Source of the DNA: Cyanobacteriota bacterium
GTDB taxonomy: Bacteria > Cyanobacteriota > Cyanobacteriia > PCC-6307 > Cyanobiaceae
Reading direction: 5' to 3'
NCBI GenBank assembly: GCA_027620015.1
Contig: JAQCGH010000015.1
Location: 1 to 39,555, forward strand
Length of the DNA stretch: 39,555 bases
Shown here: one piece after another, positions 1 through 8,961 of the stretch
Numbering within the stretch: position 1 is the stretch's first letter
Layout of the letters: each line of letters begins with the position of its first letter
Program-made: the position numbers and the translations under genes
The notes under the pieces: model-generated
What the model saw: only the letters and a program-made list of their open reading frames with translations
Told to the model about the DNA's origin: nothing
Databases searched by the model: none

Positions 1-53
1 CCATCTCCACTCGGGGGCTGAGAGCTTCACACTGTAGAGAAAGGCTCAAAAAA

Positions 54-857
54 ATGCCCCACCAGCGCCACCTTGAGCAGCTGGCCTGGCCCCAGGTTCA
101 GGAGCTCGCAGCCCAACCAGGAAGCACAGTTGTCTGGCCCTGGGGTGCGGTCGAGCAACATGGCCCCCAGCTACCGCTCGGTACGGATGGCCTTTTTGCC
201 GAAAGGGTGCTGGACGCCGTGTTGGCCGCACTGGAGCCAAACCTGCCAATCCTGCGCCTGCCGCTGCAGAGCATCGGATTCTCACCGGAACATCGTGGTT
301 TTAGTGGCACTCTCAGCCTCCCCCCCAAGTTGCTAATCGAGCAACTGCTGGCCGTGGGCCATGAACTGGCCGATACCGGTTTTCAGCGCCTGGTGTTGCT
401 TAACGGACACGGAGGCCAAATAGCCCTGCTCCAAACTGCCGCTCGCCAGTTGCGAGCGGAGCGGCCCGAATTGGCCGTGTTGCCCTGCTTCCTATGGAGT
501 GGTCCAGAGGGAGTCGCCGAGCTCATCCCAGAGCCGGAGCGCTCTGACGGGCTTCACGCTGGGTTAGCAGAAACAAGTTTGATGCTGCACCTTGCTCCCG
601 AACTGGTGGGTGAGCAGCGCCCCTGTGATGGCAAACAAGGTGAGGCCATCCCCGCAGGCTGGAGCCTGGAAGGGGCAGCCCCTCTTGCCTGGCTTACCCA
701 GGAACTCAGCCTCACCGGTGTGATTGGCGATGCCCGCGGCGCTTCGGCAATCCTGGGAGCCCAACTTTTTGACCGGTTGGTTGCAGGCTGGCAGCACCGC
801 TTCGAAAACCTGCTGGCCAGCCCATGGCCTGGCCAGGGGACGGTCAAGGTTCGGTAG
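54..857 (+). CDS. creatininase (creatinine amidohydrolase) family protein
   Basis: The 267-residue product is a metal-dependent amidohydrolase of the creatininase family, usual length about 250-270. The metal-site segment VEQHGPQLPLGTD places E34, H36 and D45 near the N terminus, and NGHGG at about residues 117-121 is the second family motif. A later HAGLAETS segment supplies another probable metal-binding Glu. The ATG start has a purine-rich GAAAGG about nine bases upstream. The true substrate is not clear: family members act on creatinine, formamidopyrimidines or peptide precursors, and nothing nearby fixes the role. It is followed closely by the alkane biosynthesis genes on the same strand, a gap of about 44 bases, so co-transcription is possible. 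The family call is secure; the function is not. Confidence 0.85.
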   Translation: MPHQRHLEQLAWPQVQELAAQPGSTVVWPWGAVEQHGPQLPLGTDGLFAERVLDAVLAALEPNLPILRLPLQSIGFSPEHRGFSGTLSLPPKLLIEQLLAVGHELADTGFQRLVLLNGHGGQIALLQTAARQLRAERPELAVLPCFLWSGPEGVAELIPEPERSDGLHAGLAETSLMLHLAPELVGEQRPCDGKQGEAIPAGWSLEGAAPLAWLTQELSLTGVIGDARGASAILGAQLFDRLVAGWQHRFENLLASPWPGQGTVKVR

Positions 858-901
858 GGAGTGGTTAAAGTCTGAATATCAGACTCAACAACGTGGCTGC
901 C

Positions 902-1621
902 ATGGCGACTCTTGCACCTACAAATATTTTCGAAGCGCTCCCTGTCGACCAACTGCCCGACTTCAGTACAGACACCTACAAGGACGCCTACAGCCGCATC
1001 AATGCGATAGTGATTGAAGGCGAGCAAGAAGCTCACGACAATTACATATCTATCGGTGGGCTGCTCCCCGATCAAGAAGAGGAGCTTTCCAAATTAGCCC
1101 GCATGGAGTTGAAGCACATGAAGGGCTTCACAGCTTGCGCCAACAACCTTGGTGTAACTGCTGATATGCCCTTTGCCAAAGAGTTCTTTTCCCCTCTACA
1201 TACCAATTTTCAGAAAGCTTTAGCTGAAGGTAAGGTGACAACCTGTCTTTTGATTCAAGCTATTTTAATCGAGGCATTTGCCATTTCTGCTTATCACATC
1301 TATATCCCAGTAGCCGATCCATTCGCGCGTAAGATCACCGAAGGGGTCGTCAAGGATGAATACACCCACTTGAATTACGGCCAGGAATGGCTGAAGGCCA
1401 ACCTTGTGACCGTGCGAGCAGAGTTGGAGCAGGCAAATCGAGAAAATCTTCCCTTGGTACGCAAGATGCTTGAGCAGGTAGCGGGCGATGCAGCCGTGCT
1501 TCACATGGACCAAGAGGATTTGATGGCCGATTTCCTTACTTCTTATCAAGAGGCCTTGCTCGAGGTGGGCTTCACTTCCAGAGAGATCGCCAAAATGGCA
1601 GCTGCAGCACTGATCGGCTGA
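902..1621 (+). CDS. ado: aldehyde deformylating oxygenase (alkane synthase)
   Basis: This soluble ferritin-like diiron enzyme converts fatty aldehydes to alkanes plus formate, the last step of cyanobacterial alkane synthesis. All six carboxylate/histidine ligands are visible: Glu in IEGEQEAH, the ExxH in RMELKHMKG, Glu in ILIEAFA, and the ExxH in [10 protein letters not shown]. In this 239-residue reading they are about E41, E69, H72, E124, E153 and H156. An in-frame GTG at 893 would add three residues and give the usual length of about 242; neither start has a clear ribosome site. The acyl-ACP reductase that makes its substrate lies 62 bases downstream, which is the classic cyanobacterial pairing. 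Parts of the gene look more AT-rich than its neighbours, but the protein is typical. Confidence 0.96.
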   Translation: MATLAPTNIFEALPVDQLPDFSTDTYKDAYSRINAIVIEGEQEAHDNYISIGGLLPDQEEELSKLARMELKHMKGFTACANNLGVTADMPFAKEFFSPLHTNFQKALAEGKVTTCLLIQAILIEAFAISAYHIYIPVADPFARKITEGVVKDEYTHLNYGQEWLKANLVTVRAELEQANRENLPLVRKMLEQVAGDAAVLHMDQEDLMADFLTSYQEALLEVGFTSREIAKMAAAALIG

Positions 1622-1683
1622 ATCGATCAGGAAAGGTGTGTCGTGGCAAGATGTAGCGTCCGCAACATCCTTTGGAGTTGCTC

Positions 1684-2736
1684 ATGTTCGGCCTGATCGG
1701 TCACTCCACAAGCTTCGAGGCTGCCCGCGAGAAGGCCCGTACTCTTGGCTTTGAGGAGTTCGCCGAAGGAGATCTAGACGTTTGGTGTAGTGCACCTCCC
1801 CAATTGGTGGAGCATCTTCAGGTCACAAGCGCCACAGGTAAAACCATAGAAGGCGCATACATCGATTCCTGTTTCGTTCCGGAGATGTTGAGTCGGTTTA
1901 AAACCGCTCGGCGCAAGGTGCTTAGCGCCATGGAACTAGCCCAAAAAAACGGTATAGACATCAGCGCGTTAGGCGGATTCACTTCGATCATTTTTGAAAA
2001 TTTCAACCTGCTTAAGGAGCAGCAAATCCGTTCCACCACCTTGGAATGGGAACGATTCACTACCGGAAACACCCACACCGCCTGGGTGATCTGTCGTCAA
2101 GTGGAAACCAATGCTCCAAAACTTGGCATCGATTTGGGCCAAGCCCGAGTTGCAGTAGTAGGTGCCTCCGGGGATATCGGCAGTGCGGTATGCCGCTGGC
2201 TGAGCCAGCGCACTGGAGTTAAGGAGCTTCTACTGGTAGCTCGCCAGCCCCAACCACTGCTGGATTTACAACAAGAGCTCGGTGGCGGCCAGATTCTCAA
2301 ACTGGAGGAGGCCCTCCCGGAAGCCGACGTGGTGGTGTGGGTGGCCAGCTTGCCCCAAACGTTGAGCATCGATGCCGCCAGCCTTAAGTCGCCCTGCCTG
2401 ATGATCGACGGCGGCTATCCGAAAAACTTGGACACCAAAGCCAGTGGCAATGGCATCCATGTATTGAAGGGCGGAATCGTTGAATTTTTCAGTGACATCA
2501 CCTGGCAAATGATGGAAATGGCTGAGATGGACAACCCAAAACGCCAGATGTTTGCCTGTTTCGCCGAGGCAATCCTGCTGGAGTTTGAAGGCATCCACAC
2601 CAACTTCAGCTGGGGGCGCAACAACATCAGCCTCGACAAGATGGATCTGATCGGTGCCGCTTCCCTGCGCCATGGCTTCCAGGCGCTTGGGCTATCTGCA
2701 CAGATCGATCCCACCCCGGCCCTGACTACAGCCTGA
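1684..2736 (+). CDS. aar: long-chain acyl-[acyl-carrier-protein] reductase
   Basis: This enzyme reduces fatty acyl-ACP (or acyl-CoA) to the fatty aldehyde used by the oxygenase encoded just upstream. The 350-residue protein starts with the family sequence [10 protein letters not shown]. It has a Rossmann nucleotide-binding motif, VVGASGDIG, at about residues 158-166, and a cysteine in QMFACFAEA (about C292) matching the acyl-thioester-forming Cys of known family members. A TTG at 1672 is also in frame, but GGAG at 1674-1677, seven bases before the ATG, together with family N termini, favours 1684. The next gene, accA, follows by about 30 bases, consistent with a lipid-related cluster. Length and motifs are complete. 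Confidence 0.96.
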   Translation: MFGLIGHSTSFEAAREKARTLGFEEFAEGDLDVWCSAPPQLVEHLQVTSATGKTIEGAYIDSCFVPEMLSRFKTARRKVLSAMELAQKNGIDISALGGFTSIIFENFNLLKEQQIRSTTLEWERFTTGNTHTAWVICRQVETNAPKLGIDLGQARVAVVGASGDIGSAVCRWLSQRTGVKELLLVARQPQPLLDLQQELGGGQILKLEEALPEADVVVWVASLPQTLSIDAASLKSPCLMIDGGYPKNLDTKASGNGIHVLKGGIVEFFSDITWQMMEMAEMDNPKRQMFACFAEAILLEFEGIHTNFSWGRNNISLDKMDLIGAASLRHGFQALGLSAQIDPTPALTTA

Positions 2737-2766
2737 ATCCATTTAGTCCCCTTGCCCATCCCCGCC

Positions 2767-3756
2767 ATGGCCCGTCGCGCCTTGCTGGAGTTCGAAAAAC
2801 CCCTAGTTGAGCTCGAAGAGCAGATCGAGCAGATCCGCCAATTAGCTCGCGACTCGGAGGTGGATGTGAGCCAGCAGCTGCTCCAGCTTGAGACCCTGGC
2901 TACTAGGCGTCGCAAAGATATCTTCGACGCCCTGACACCCTCACAAAAGATCCAGGTAGCCCGCCACCCCCAACGGCCCAGCACCCTGGACTACATCCAG
3001 GTGATAACCGATGAGTGGCTGGAGCTCCATGGCGACCGTCGTGGCAGTGACGACCGGGCCCTAGTTGGGGGAGTTGGCAGGATTGGTGACCAGGGTGTGG
3101 TGCTGCTCGGACATCAAAAAGGCCGCGACACCAAGGAAAACGTAGCCCGTAACTTCGGCATGGCCTCTCCAGGGGGATATCGCAAAGCAATGCGGCTGAT
3201 GGAGCATGCAGATCGTTTTCGTTTGCCAATCTTGAGTTTCATCGATACGCCGGGGGCCTATGCGGGGGTTCTGGCCGAAGAGCAGGGGCAGGGTGAAGCC
3301 ATCGCCGTCAATCTGCGCGAGATGTTCCGGCTACGGGTACCAATTCTTGCCACTGTGATCGGCGAAGGAGGATCTGGCGGCGCCCTAGGCATTGGCGTAG
3401 CCGACAGGTTGTTGATGTTCGAGCACAGTGTTTACACAGTGGCCAGCCCAGAAGCCTGCGCCTCAATCCTGTGGCGGGATGCCGGCAAAGCCTCCACTGC
3501 CGCCGAAGCTCTCAAGATCACGGGTCCCGATCTACTACTGCTCGGCATAGTTGACTTGGTGTTGCCCGAACCCTCCGGCGGCAACCACTCGGCTCCTCTC
3601 CAGGCCGCTGAAACCTTAAAAACTGCGCTACTCGAGCAGCTAAGCGAGCTGAAGCGCCTCAGTGAATCCGAATTGATAAAGCAGCGCTACGCCAAATTCC
3701 GCCGCATGGGGAGGGTTCTTGATAGCGAGTCCCCAGACCTCTCCTCCAGCTCTTAA
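2767..3756 (+). CDS. accA: acetyl-CoA carboxylase carboxyltransferase subunit alpha
   Basis: AccA pairs with AccD to transfer the carboxyl group from carboxy-biotin to acetyl-CoA, giving malonyl-CoA for fatty acid synthesis. The 329-residue protein begins [12 protein letters not shown] and has the family helical N-terminal region, then the crotonase-like carboxyltransferase core with [18 protein letters not shown] and [16 protein letters not shown] at 2752 is in frame, but the ATG at 2767 matches the usual cyanobacterial N terminus and length. It lies directly downstream of aar, linking malonyl-CoA supply and alkane formation in position if not in regulation. No defects were seen. Confidence 0.96.
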   Translation: MARRALLEFEKPLVELEEQIEQIRQLARDSEVDVSQQLLQLETLATRRRKDIFDALTPSQKIQVARHPQRPSTLDYIQVITDEWLELHGDRRGSDDRALVGGVGRIGDQGVVLLGHQKGRDTKENVARNFGMASPGGYRKAMRLMEHADRFRLPILSFIDTPGAYAGVLAEEQGQGEAIAVNLREMFRLRVPILATVIGEGGSGGALGIGVADRLLMFEHSVYTVASPEACASILWRDAGKASTAAEALKITGPDLLLLGIVDLVLPEPSGGNHSAPLQAAETLKTALLEQLSELKRLSESELIKQRYAKFRRMGRVLDSESPDLSSSS

Positions 3757-3795
3757 GGTTTACTTCAGATACTTCACCGTCCCCTGGGCCTGCCT

Positions 3796-4518
3796 TTGCC
3801 TGATAAAGCACCTGTAGCTCTGATCACCGGCGCTTCCCGAGGCATTGGTGCGGCTACAGCCCACAAATTTGCCAATGCCGGCTACGACCTGCTCTTACTG
3901 GCCAGAAGCACATCCGACCTCGAGGCTCTCGCGAAGGCTCTAGCGCACAGCGGCAGGAGAATCGAATTCATCGGCCTCGACTTGGCCGAGCCAGACACTA
4001 TTGCGCCAGGACTGGCAGACCTTTGCAGCCGAGGCCTCACCCCTGCGGTTGTGATTAATAACGCTGGGGTGGCTTATACAGGCTCTTTGGCAGAAACACC
4101 CCTGGAGCAATGGCAACAGTTGATGCAGCTGAATCTGAGCGCTGTATTTCAGGTCTGTCAGTCGCTGCTGCCACTACTCAGGCAAGCTGGCGGCGGACAG
4201 ATCATCAACGTGAGCAGCCATGCGGCTCACAATGCATTTCCAGAGTGGGGTGCTTATTGCGTTAGCAAGGCCGCCCTTGTCTCCCTCAGCCGATGTCTTG
4301 CCGTCGAAGAACGCCCCTTTGGCATACGGGTAAGCACCCTCACTCTTGGTGCGGTGAATACGCCACTTTGGGAGAGTGAAAACGTCCACGGCACGTTCGA
4401 TCGCCGTGCCATGATTGAAGTTGAAAGGGTAGCCGATGCCCTGCTGTACATGGCCCAAGGGCCAGCCACCTCAGTGGTGGAAGATCTCACCCTCATGCCG
4501 GCTGCCGGCGCGCTTTGA
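3796..4518 (+). CDS. short-chain dehydrogenase/reductase (SDR) family oxidoreductase
   Basis: This 240-residue classical SDR has the cofactor motif TGASRGIG at residues 11-18, NNAG at about 88-91, a catalytic Ser near 140, and the YxxxK pair Y154/K158 in AYCVSKAA. The Rossmann fold and NAD(P)(H) binding follow from the family. The substrate cannot be read from sequence, although location after accA might suggest lipid or aldehyde chemistry. The start is a TTG with no close in-frame ATG. The stop overlaps a possible TTG start of folE (TTGA at 4515-4518), so the genes are at least closely packed and probably co-transcribed. Confidence 0.87.
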   Translation: MPDKAPVALITGASRGIGAATAHKFANAGYDLLLLARSTSDLEALAKALAHSGRRIEFIGLDLAEPDTIAPGLADLCSRGLTPAVVINNAGVAYTGSLAETPLEQWQQLMQLNLSAVFQVCQSLLPLLRQAGGGQIINVSSHAAHNAFPEWGAYCVSKAALVSLSRCLAVEERPFGIRVSTLTLGAVNTPLWESENVHGTFDRRAMIEVERVADALLYMAQGPATSVVEDLTLMPAAGAL

Positions 4519-4526
4519 GCCCCCCT

Positions 4527-5270
4527 ATGACTTCCACCCTGTCCTCCAGCATTCCTTCACTCACAACTACACCCGATTCAGCGCCCCTGCCCATAAGTCT
4601 GCGAATCCGTGAGCGCCTCGACTCGGCGGGAGTTGCCTACCTCGCAAACGACAACATTGCTAACCACCTGCGCGAGGGTGAGCTTGAGCAACTGGAGATT
4701 GAGGTCGCGGGAAAGGTTCGGGAGCTGCTACGCAGTCTTGTTATCGATATAGATAAAGATCACAACACCGAGGAGACAGCAGAGCGCGTCGCCCGGATGT
4801 ATCTACACGAAGTATTCAAAGGTCGCTATCACGATCAACCCAAGATCGCAAGTTTCCCAAATGTAAAAAAACTCGATGAGATTTACACTGTAGGCCCTAT
4901 TACTGTTCGTTCAGCCTGTTCACACCATCTAGTTCCCATCATGGGCAATTGCTGGATCGGCATAAAGCCAGGCGATCGGGTAATAGGATTATCTAAATTC
5001 TCCCGAGTTGCTGATTGGGTATTTTCAAGACCCCATATACAGGAAGAAGCAGTAATGATCTTGGCAGATGAGATTGAGCGTCTCTGCCAGCCCCAAGGTC
5101 TTGCGATTCTGTTAAAGGCTCAGCATTACTGCATGAAATGGCGTGGTGTGAAAGAGCCTCAAACCAGTATGGTGAATTCTGTGGTTAGGGGAGATTTTCG
5201 GTTAGACCCCAGCCTAAAAGCCGAATTCTTTGAGCTTGTTAAGCAACAAGAATCTATGCTTTCCACTTAA
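4527..5270 (+). CDS. folE: GTP cyclohydrolase I
   Basis: FolE converts GTP to 7,8-dihydroneopterin triphosphate, the first step of folate and pterin synthesis. The 247-residue protein has an N-terminal extension of about 30 variable residues, then the conserved core. The zinc ligands are visible as CSHH (about C131 and H134) and the later Cys in HYCMKWRGV (about C202). TGPITVRS-like and GLSKFSRVADW segments are typical. An in-frame TTG at 4515 overlaps the upstream stop, but the ATG at 4527 is preferred. Some stretches near 4860-5060 are AT-richer than neighbouring genes. Downstream trpF converges on it across about 150 bases. Confidence 0.96.
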   Translation: MTSTLSSSIPSLTTTPDSAPLPISLRIRERLDSAGVAYLANDNIANHLREGELEQLEIEVAGKVRELLRSLVIDIDKDHNTEETAERVARMYLHEVFKGRYHDQPKIASFPNVKKLDEIYTVGPITVRSACSHHLVPIMGNCWIGIKPGDRVIGLSKFSRVADWVFSRPHIQEEAVMILADEIERLCQPQGLAILLKAQHYCMKWRGVKEPQTSMVNSVVRGDFRLDPSLKAEFFELVKQQESMLST

Positions 5271-5308
5271 GCCAAAGCCTAATTAATTGCTATCAGTTCC
5301 ATAATTGT

Positions 5309-5324
5309 TAGGCAGTGCCTATTT
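5309..5324 (+). terminator. short palindromic hairpin after folE
   Basis: TAGGCA-G-TGCCTA followed by TTTCC lies about 40 bases after the folE stop. The stem is only six base pairs with a tiny loop and a weak T tract, so a rho-independent terminator is possible but not convincing. Confidence 0.25.
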
Positions 5325-5380
5325 CCGAAGTTAAATTCGAGCCGGAGTAGATAGTAGAATAAAATAAGTAAAAGAGTTTA

Positions 5381-5408
5381 TTGGTTAACCAAATCCTTCA
5401 GTTGAAGG
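5381..5408. repeat. two adjacent short palindromes between convergent folE and trpF
   Basis: TTGGTTAACCAA at 5381-5392 is a perfect 12-base palindrome. CCTTC-AGTT-GAAGG follows at about 5395-5408 and could fold as a hairpin at the 3' end of trpF on the minus strand. They may be an end-of-transcript structure or a protein site; no T tract makes either a clear terminator. Confidence 0.35.
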
Positions 5409-5421
5409 CAAGGACCTTCGA

Positions 5422-6090
5422 TCACTGTTTGCAGCGCCCAGCCAGACCAACAAACCGTACCGCAGCAACTAGTGCTGCCACTTGTCTTAGATCCTTATCA
5501 CCTGGACTTAGTTCCACGCTGCTGGAGGCGTCGAGTCCTGTAGGGCATATCTGGGTCAGCAGGGCTGGCACCCGATCAGCCCGAATTCCCCCGGCCAGCC
5601 ACAAGGGAAGAAGTGGAGCAAAACCATGCAACCACTCAATCGGTATGCGGTGACCAGTACCACCCAACTGGTCGGGCACCCAGGCATCCAGAAGTAAGGC
5701 ATCAACCACCAGGGCGTAGTCAAAAGCACGTTTCAGATCCTCAGAGCTGCGAATTCTGAGCGCTTTCCAGATTTCACAGCCAAGTCGTGAGCGCAGTTGG
5801 CCGCAGAGCTGGGGTGTTTCTGAGCCATGCAACTGCACCACAGAGTGACCCTGTCCAAGCTCTAGTTGGGACCACTGCTGCTCAAGCGGATCGGCCACCA
5901 CCAGCACACCGCGGCAGCCAGAGGCCGCGGCCCGCATCGCCCCAAACAGCGCCTGCCGATCTTCGGCCTCAACGAAGCGAGGCGAGCTAGGCACCCCGAT
6001 TACGCCGATCGCATCCGCCCCCATTTGGGCCACAGCTGCGGCCTGGTGGGGGTCCCGCAACCCACAGATCTTCAACAGGGGTAGCGCCAT
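5422..6090 (-). CDS. trpF: phosphoribosylanthranilate isomerase
   Basis: TrpF catalyses the Amadori rearrangement of phosphoribosylanthranilate in tryptophan biosynthesis. The 222-residue protein is a single TIM barrel of normal size. It starts MALPLLKICGLRDP, where C9 in the KICG motif is the family catalytic base, and the expected Asp acid lies in VVDALLLDAW. The phosphate-binding GGTG and LAGGI segments follow. It is transcribed against folE and diverges from the protease gene at 6189, with about 98 bases between their starts that should hold both promoters. The gene stands alone, as trp genes usually do in cyanobacteria. Confidence 0.94.
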   Translation of the reverse strand: MALPLLKICGLRDPHQAAAVAQMGADAIGVIGVPSSPRFVEAEDRQALFGAMRAAASGCRGVLVVADPLEQQWSQLELGQGHSVVQLHGSETPQLCGQLRSRLGCEIWKALRIRSSEDLKRAFDYALVVDALLLDAWVPDQLGGTGHRIPIEWLHGFAPLLPLWLAGGIRADRVPALLTQICPTGLDASSSVELSPGDKDLRQVAALVAAVRFVGLAGRCKQ

Positions 6091-6188
6091 GGCGAAGGCA
6101 AAGGCTGTCGTCCCTTTCTAGGATCATCATCCCGCGGCTCCTCAACTGGCTAGACCAGCACAAGGAGCAGACACAAAGACAGAGGGCA

Positions 6189-7451
6189 GTGGGAGAAGGC
6201 TGGCAACTTTTCAAAATTCGAGGAATCCCCCTACGGATTCACCCCAGTTGGTTTGTGATCCTGGTGCTCGCCAGCGCAGCCTTCCAACAGCAATACAGCC
6301 TCACCCTCAAGGATCAAATGAGTGGCCCGGCGCTCTGGATGCTGGGGTTGATTACGGCAATTTTGCTCTTCGTTTCGGTGCTCCTGCACGAATTGGGGCA
6401 CTCCCTGGTGGCCCTGGCCCAAGGGGTTGAGGTACGCAGCATCACCTTATTTCTGCTAGGTGGCGTAGCTAGCGTGGATCGCGAGTGCAGCACCGCCCGC
6501 GGTGCCCTGCTGGTGGCCGCAGCGGGCCCGGCCGTAAGTCTGATACTGGGTGTGGGCCTTCTGGCAGCGACCCATCCAGCCGCCCATCTCTCTCCACTGC
6601 TGGGCGCAATGGTGTCTCAACTCGGCAGCCTCAACATGGTGCTGGGCCTTTTCAACCTGCTGCCCGGCCTACCGCTGGATGGTGGTCTGATTGTGAAGGC
6701 CCTGGTGTGGCAGGCAAGCGGTAGCCAGCGGCGCGGCGTGGAGGTAGCCAACAGCTGTGGTCGCTTTCTTTCCCTACTGGCCATTGGCATCGGGACCGTT
6801 CTGCTACTGCGCGGAGGTGGATTCAGCGGCGCTTGGTTGATGCTGCTCGGTTGGTTTGGACTTGGGGCCTCGCGCAATCAGCGCCAAATGCTCAACCTGC
6901 AGCAAGCTCTTAAAGAACTAAAAGTACGGGATGCAGCTGGACGGCGATTTCGGGTACTTGAGGCGGCAGGTCGATTACGGGAACTAAGCCAGATGCGTGT
7001 CTCCAATGCCAGTGAGGTCGATCAAGGCGACTGGCTACTCGTGTGCGATCGCGGCCGCTGGCAGGGCTTCATCGACGACAAGCCGCTTCAAGAATTGCCT
7101 GTACAACGTTGGGATACAGACAGCATCGGAGACCACATCCAGCCCCTTTCGGACCTCCCCTCAATCCGGGAGTCTGCACCGCTGTGGCAAGCGGTACAGC
7201 AACTCGAGGACTGCGGCCGCAACAGGCTTCTGGTGCTAAGCCCCGCTGGACTCCCCTGCGGAACAATCGAACGCCCCGAGCTTGGAGAGGCGGTGCTTGC
7301 CAAGTTGGGCCTGCGCCTGCCAGCTCCCATGCTTGAGCTCGCTCGTCGCCAAGGCACCTATCCCCTTGGTCTGGCCTTAGCCCAGGTGGTGAGGTCCATG
7401 GTGGCCTCTGGTGAGGCAAGCGAGGAGGGTCAAGCCAACTCCAGCAGGTAG
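6189..7451 (+). CDS. site-2 protease family (M50) membrane metalloprotease with CBS-like C terminus
   Basis: This 420-residue protein is a polytopic intramembrane metalloprotease. The zinc motif HELGH is at residues 67-71 within a membrane helix, and NLLPGLPLDGG further on supplies the third ligand, Asp. Several hydrophobic helices fill residues 20-230. The C-terminal half, about 240-400, is soluble and resembles a pair of CBS domains, as in Rip3/SpoIVFB-like cyanobacterial proteases. The start is GTG at 6189. Family members release membrane-tethered regulators or clear peptides, but the substrate here is unknown. Its 3' end overlaps the convergent lipoate-ligase-like gene by 22 bases. Confidence 0.9.
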   Translation: MGEGWQLFKIRGIPLRIHPSWFVILVLASAAFQQQYSLTLKDQMSGPALWMLGLITAILLFVSVLLHELGHSLVALAQGVEVRSITLFLLGGVASVDRECSTARGALLVAAAGPAVSLILGVGLLAATHPAAHLSPLLGAMVSQLGSLNMVLGLFNLLPGLPLDGGLIVKALVWQASGSQRRGVEVANSCGRFLSLLAIGIGTVLLLRGGGFSGAWLMLLGWFGLGASRNQRQMLNLQQALKELKVRDAAGRRFRVLEAAGRLRELSQMRVSNASEVDQGDWLLVCDRGRWQGFIDDKPLQELPVQRWDTDSIGDHIQPLSDLPSIRESAPLWQAVQQLEDCGRNRLLVLSPAGLPCGTIERPELGEAVLAKLGLRLPAPMLELARRQGTYPLGLALAQVVRSMVASGEASEEGQANSSR

Positions 7452-8176
7452 CTGGCCTCAGTCGCTGTAATCCGTTCCCATTCCTCGCCAATAAGGGGAA
7501 TGGTCTTGTTACCACCAGCAGCCACAGGCAGCTCAGCCTTAGCCGCTTCGATTAAACGCAGCTCCAGCTCAGCGGGGCCTACTGGTAGGGCAGGCAATTG
7601 GGGGGGCGGGCATCGAAACACAAGCCGCCATAAATCAGCTGGTGGCTCCAAAAGGATCGAGCCGTGTTGCAACAGGCAGTCGCGGCGCCAGAGCTGGGCG
7701 CTACCGACCCGCTTGACGCCGCTGGCATGAACTAGATCAGCAGCCGTACTGGTGGCAAAGCAGCTGCTGGGTTGCGGGCTGGCTGCCTGGCGGCCTGCCT
7801 GTAACGGCAGTCCAAGTGTTGCAAAGCAACTGACCAGCCAGGAGCAAGCGTGGCCGTACGTCTGCAGACGCGACAGATTGGGATCGGGCCAAATTAGGGC
7901 GTAGGTGAGCTCTCCAGCGTGGAGAACGGCGCGGCCGCCACTGGGTCGTCGCACCAAATCAATTATTCCCTTTGCTGCCAGCTCCTGCCAATGGGGTTCT
8001 ATGCATCGCTGGTGAAAACCAAGCGATAGGGTCGGGTGCCGCCAAGAGTAGAGCCGAAATGCCGGAGCCCGCTGCTCCAATAGCAGATTGTCTATAGCCA
8101 TCTGTCTGGCCCCCTGATGGCAGCTGCTGGGCAGCAACCGCACGACTGGTAGGGGGGATGCTGGAGAGTGATCCAT
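7430..8176 (-). CDS. lipoate/biotin A/B protein ligase family protein
   Basis: The product (about 248 residues) matches the BPL/LplA/LipB ligase fold. An N-terminal QMAIDNLLLEQ segment is followed by the SLGFHQ strand, then RRPSGGRAVLHAGELTYALI, the family RRxxGGxxVxH-like substrate and ATP loop. A later GVKRVGSAQ segment carries the conserved Lys. The start at 8176 overlaps the divergent TauE gene by 19 bases. A GTG at about 8143 or the Met at 8102 are alternatives, and the first would remove the overlap. It probably attaches or transfers lipoyl or octanoyl groups to 2-oxoacid dehydrogenase or glycine cleavage proteins. A longer reading to 8335 runs through the TauE gene and was rejected. 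Confidence 0.85.
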   Translation of the reverse strand: MDHSPASPLPVVRLLPSSCHQGARQMAIDNLLLEQRAPAFRLYSWRHPTLSLGFHQRCIEPHWQELAAKGIIDLVRRPSGGRAVLHAGELTYALIWPDPNLSRLQTYGHACSWLVSCFATLGLPLQAGRQAASPQPSSCFATSTAADLVHASGVKRVGSAQLWRRDCLLQHGSILLEPPADLWRLVFRCPPPQLPALPVGPAELELRLIEAAKAELPVAAGGNKTIPLIGEEWERITATEASYLLELA

Positions 8177-8961
8177 TGCGCCAGATTGCCTGGATGTTGT
8201 CGAGCCTGTTGCTCTATTTGCCCCTCGGCCTCCTAGCGGGGCTGCTGTCAGGGGTGCTGGGCATCGGCGGGGGGCTGGTGTTTTCACCCCTCTTGCTGCT
8301 AGCTGGACTTGATCCGCACCAAGCCCTGGCCACAAGCACCCTGGCGATCGTGCCCACCACCCTGGGTGGCACCTGGGCCCACCTGCGCAACCGCAGTCTT
8401 CCCTGGCACGGAGGCTTGGCGATTGTGCTTGGTGCCGGGATTGGTGCAGGCCTGTTCAGCCAGGTTGGGCCGATGCTGCATGGCTGGATGTTGCTCGCAA
8501 TGCAGGCATTGATGTATGGAGGTCTGTCCTTGAGCTTTCGCTCTTCGTCGGCGCAGGCTGCTATCGATACCCCCAAGCTGAATATGGCGGGATTGGCAGC
8601 CACAGGAATGGTGGCAGGCATGTCTATCGGCTTGCTCGGGCTTGGCGGTGGCCTGGTGATGGTGCCCCTAATGGTGCAACTGATGCTGGTGCCAATTCAC
8701 CTAGCAATCCGCTTCAGCACTCTGGCAGTGCTCACCTCGGCCTCAATCGCCTCAACAACCTTTTTGCTGGATGGCCGAGCACTACTGCCGATTGGGCTGG
8801 CTCTTGGAGCAACAGCAGCAGTTGCTGCCAACTGGTCAGCCGCCCGATTAGATCGGATCAGCGATACTCAGCTGACGTGGCTTTTGAGGGCTTTAACTCT
8901 GTTGCTTGCGCTGGACAGCGCTCGCAGAGCCTTAGCGCTGCTACTTACCGGACCCGGCTGA
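8158..8961 (+). CDS. sulfite exporter TauE/SafE family permease
   Basis: This 267-residue integral membrane protein has two similar halves, each beginning with a glycine-rich motif typical of TauE/SafE (DUF81): GVLGIGGGLVFSPL near residue 35 and GLLGLGGGLVMVPL near residue 160. About seven or eight hydrophobic helices are seen. The family carries small sulfur-containing or organic anions; the substrate is not predictable here. It starts at ATG 8158, or possibly at a second Met at 8194 (MLSSLLLYLPLG), which would relieve the overlap with the divergent ligase gene. Its 3' end overlaps the convergent crr6-like gene by 21 bases. Confidence 0.88.
   Translation: MLESDPLRQIAWMLSSLLLYLPLGLLAGLLSGVLGIGGGLVFSPLLLLAGLDPHQALATSTLAIVPTTLGGTWAHLRNRSLPWHGGLAIVLGAGIGAGLFSQVGPMLHGWMLLAMQALMYGGLSLSFRSSSAQAAIDTPKLNMAGLAATGMVAGMSIGLLGLGGGLVMVPLMVQLMLVPIHLAIRFSTLAVLTSASIASTTFLLDGRALLPIGLALGATAAVAANWSAARLDRISDTQLTWLLRALTLLLALDSARRALALLLTGPG

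Noticed and set aside
554..1075. Minus-strand frame across the creatininase and ado genes
   Set aside because: It overlaps two well-supported genes and has no family signature.
2415..2984. Minus-strand frame of 189 residues across aar and accA
   Set aside because: Shadow of conserved genes; Ser/Arg-rich without domain.
7069..7515. Minus-strand frame overlapping the protease gene and the ligase gene
   Set aside because: Antisense to a conserved protease C terminus; Pro/Arg-rich.
8177..8335. N-terminal extension of the lipoate-ligase-like protein
   Set aside because: It would run antisense through the first 160 bases of the TauE gene and adds 53 residues without similarity to the family.
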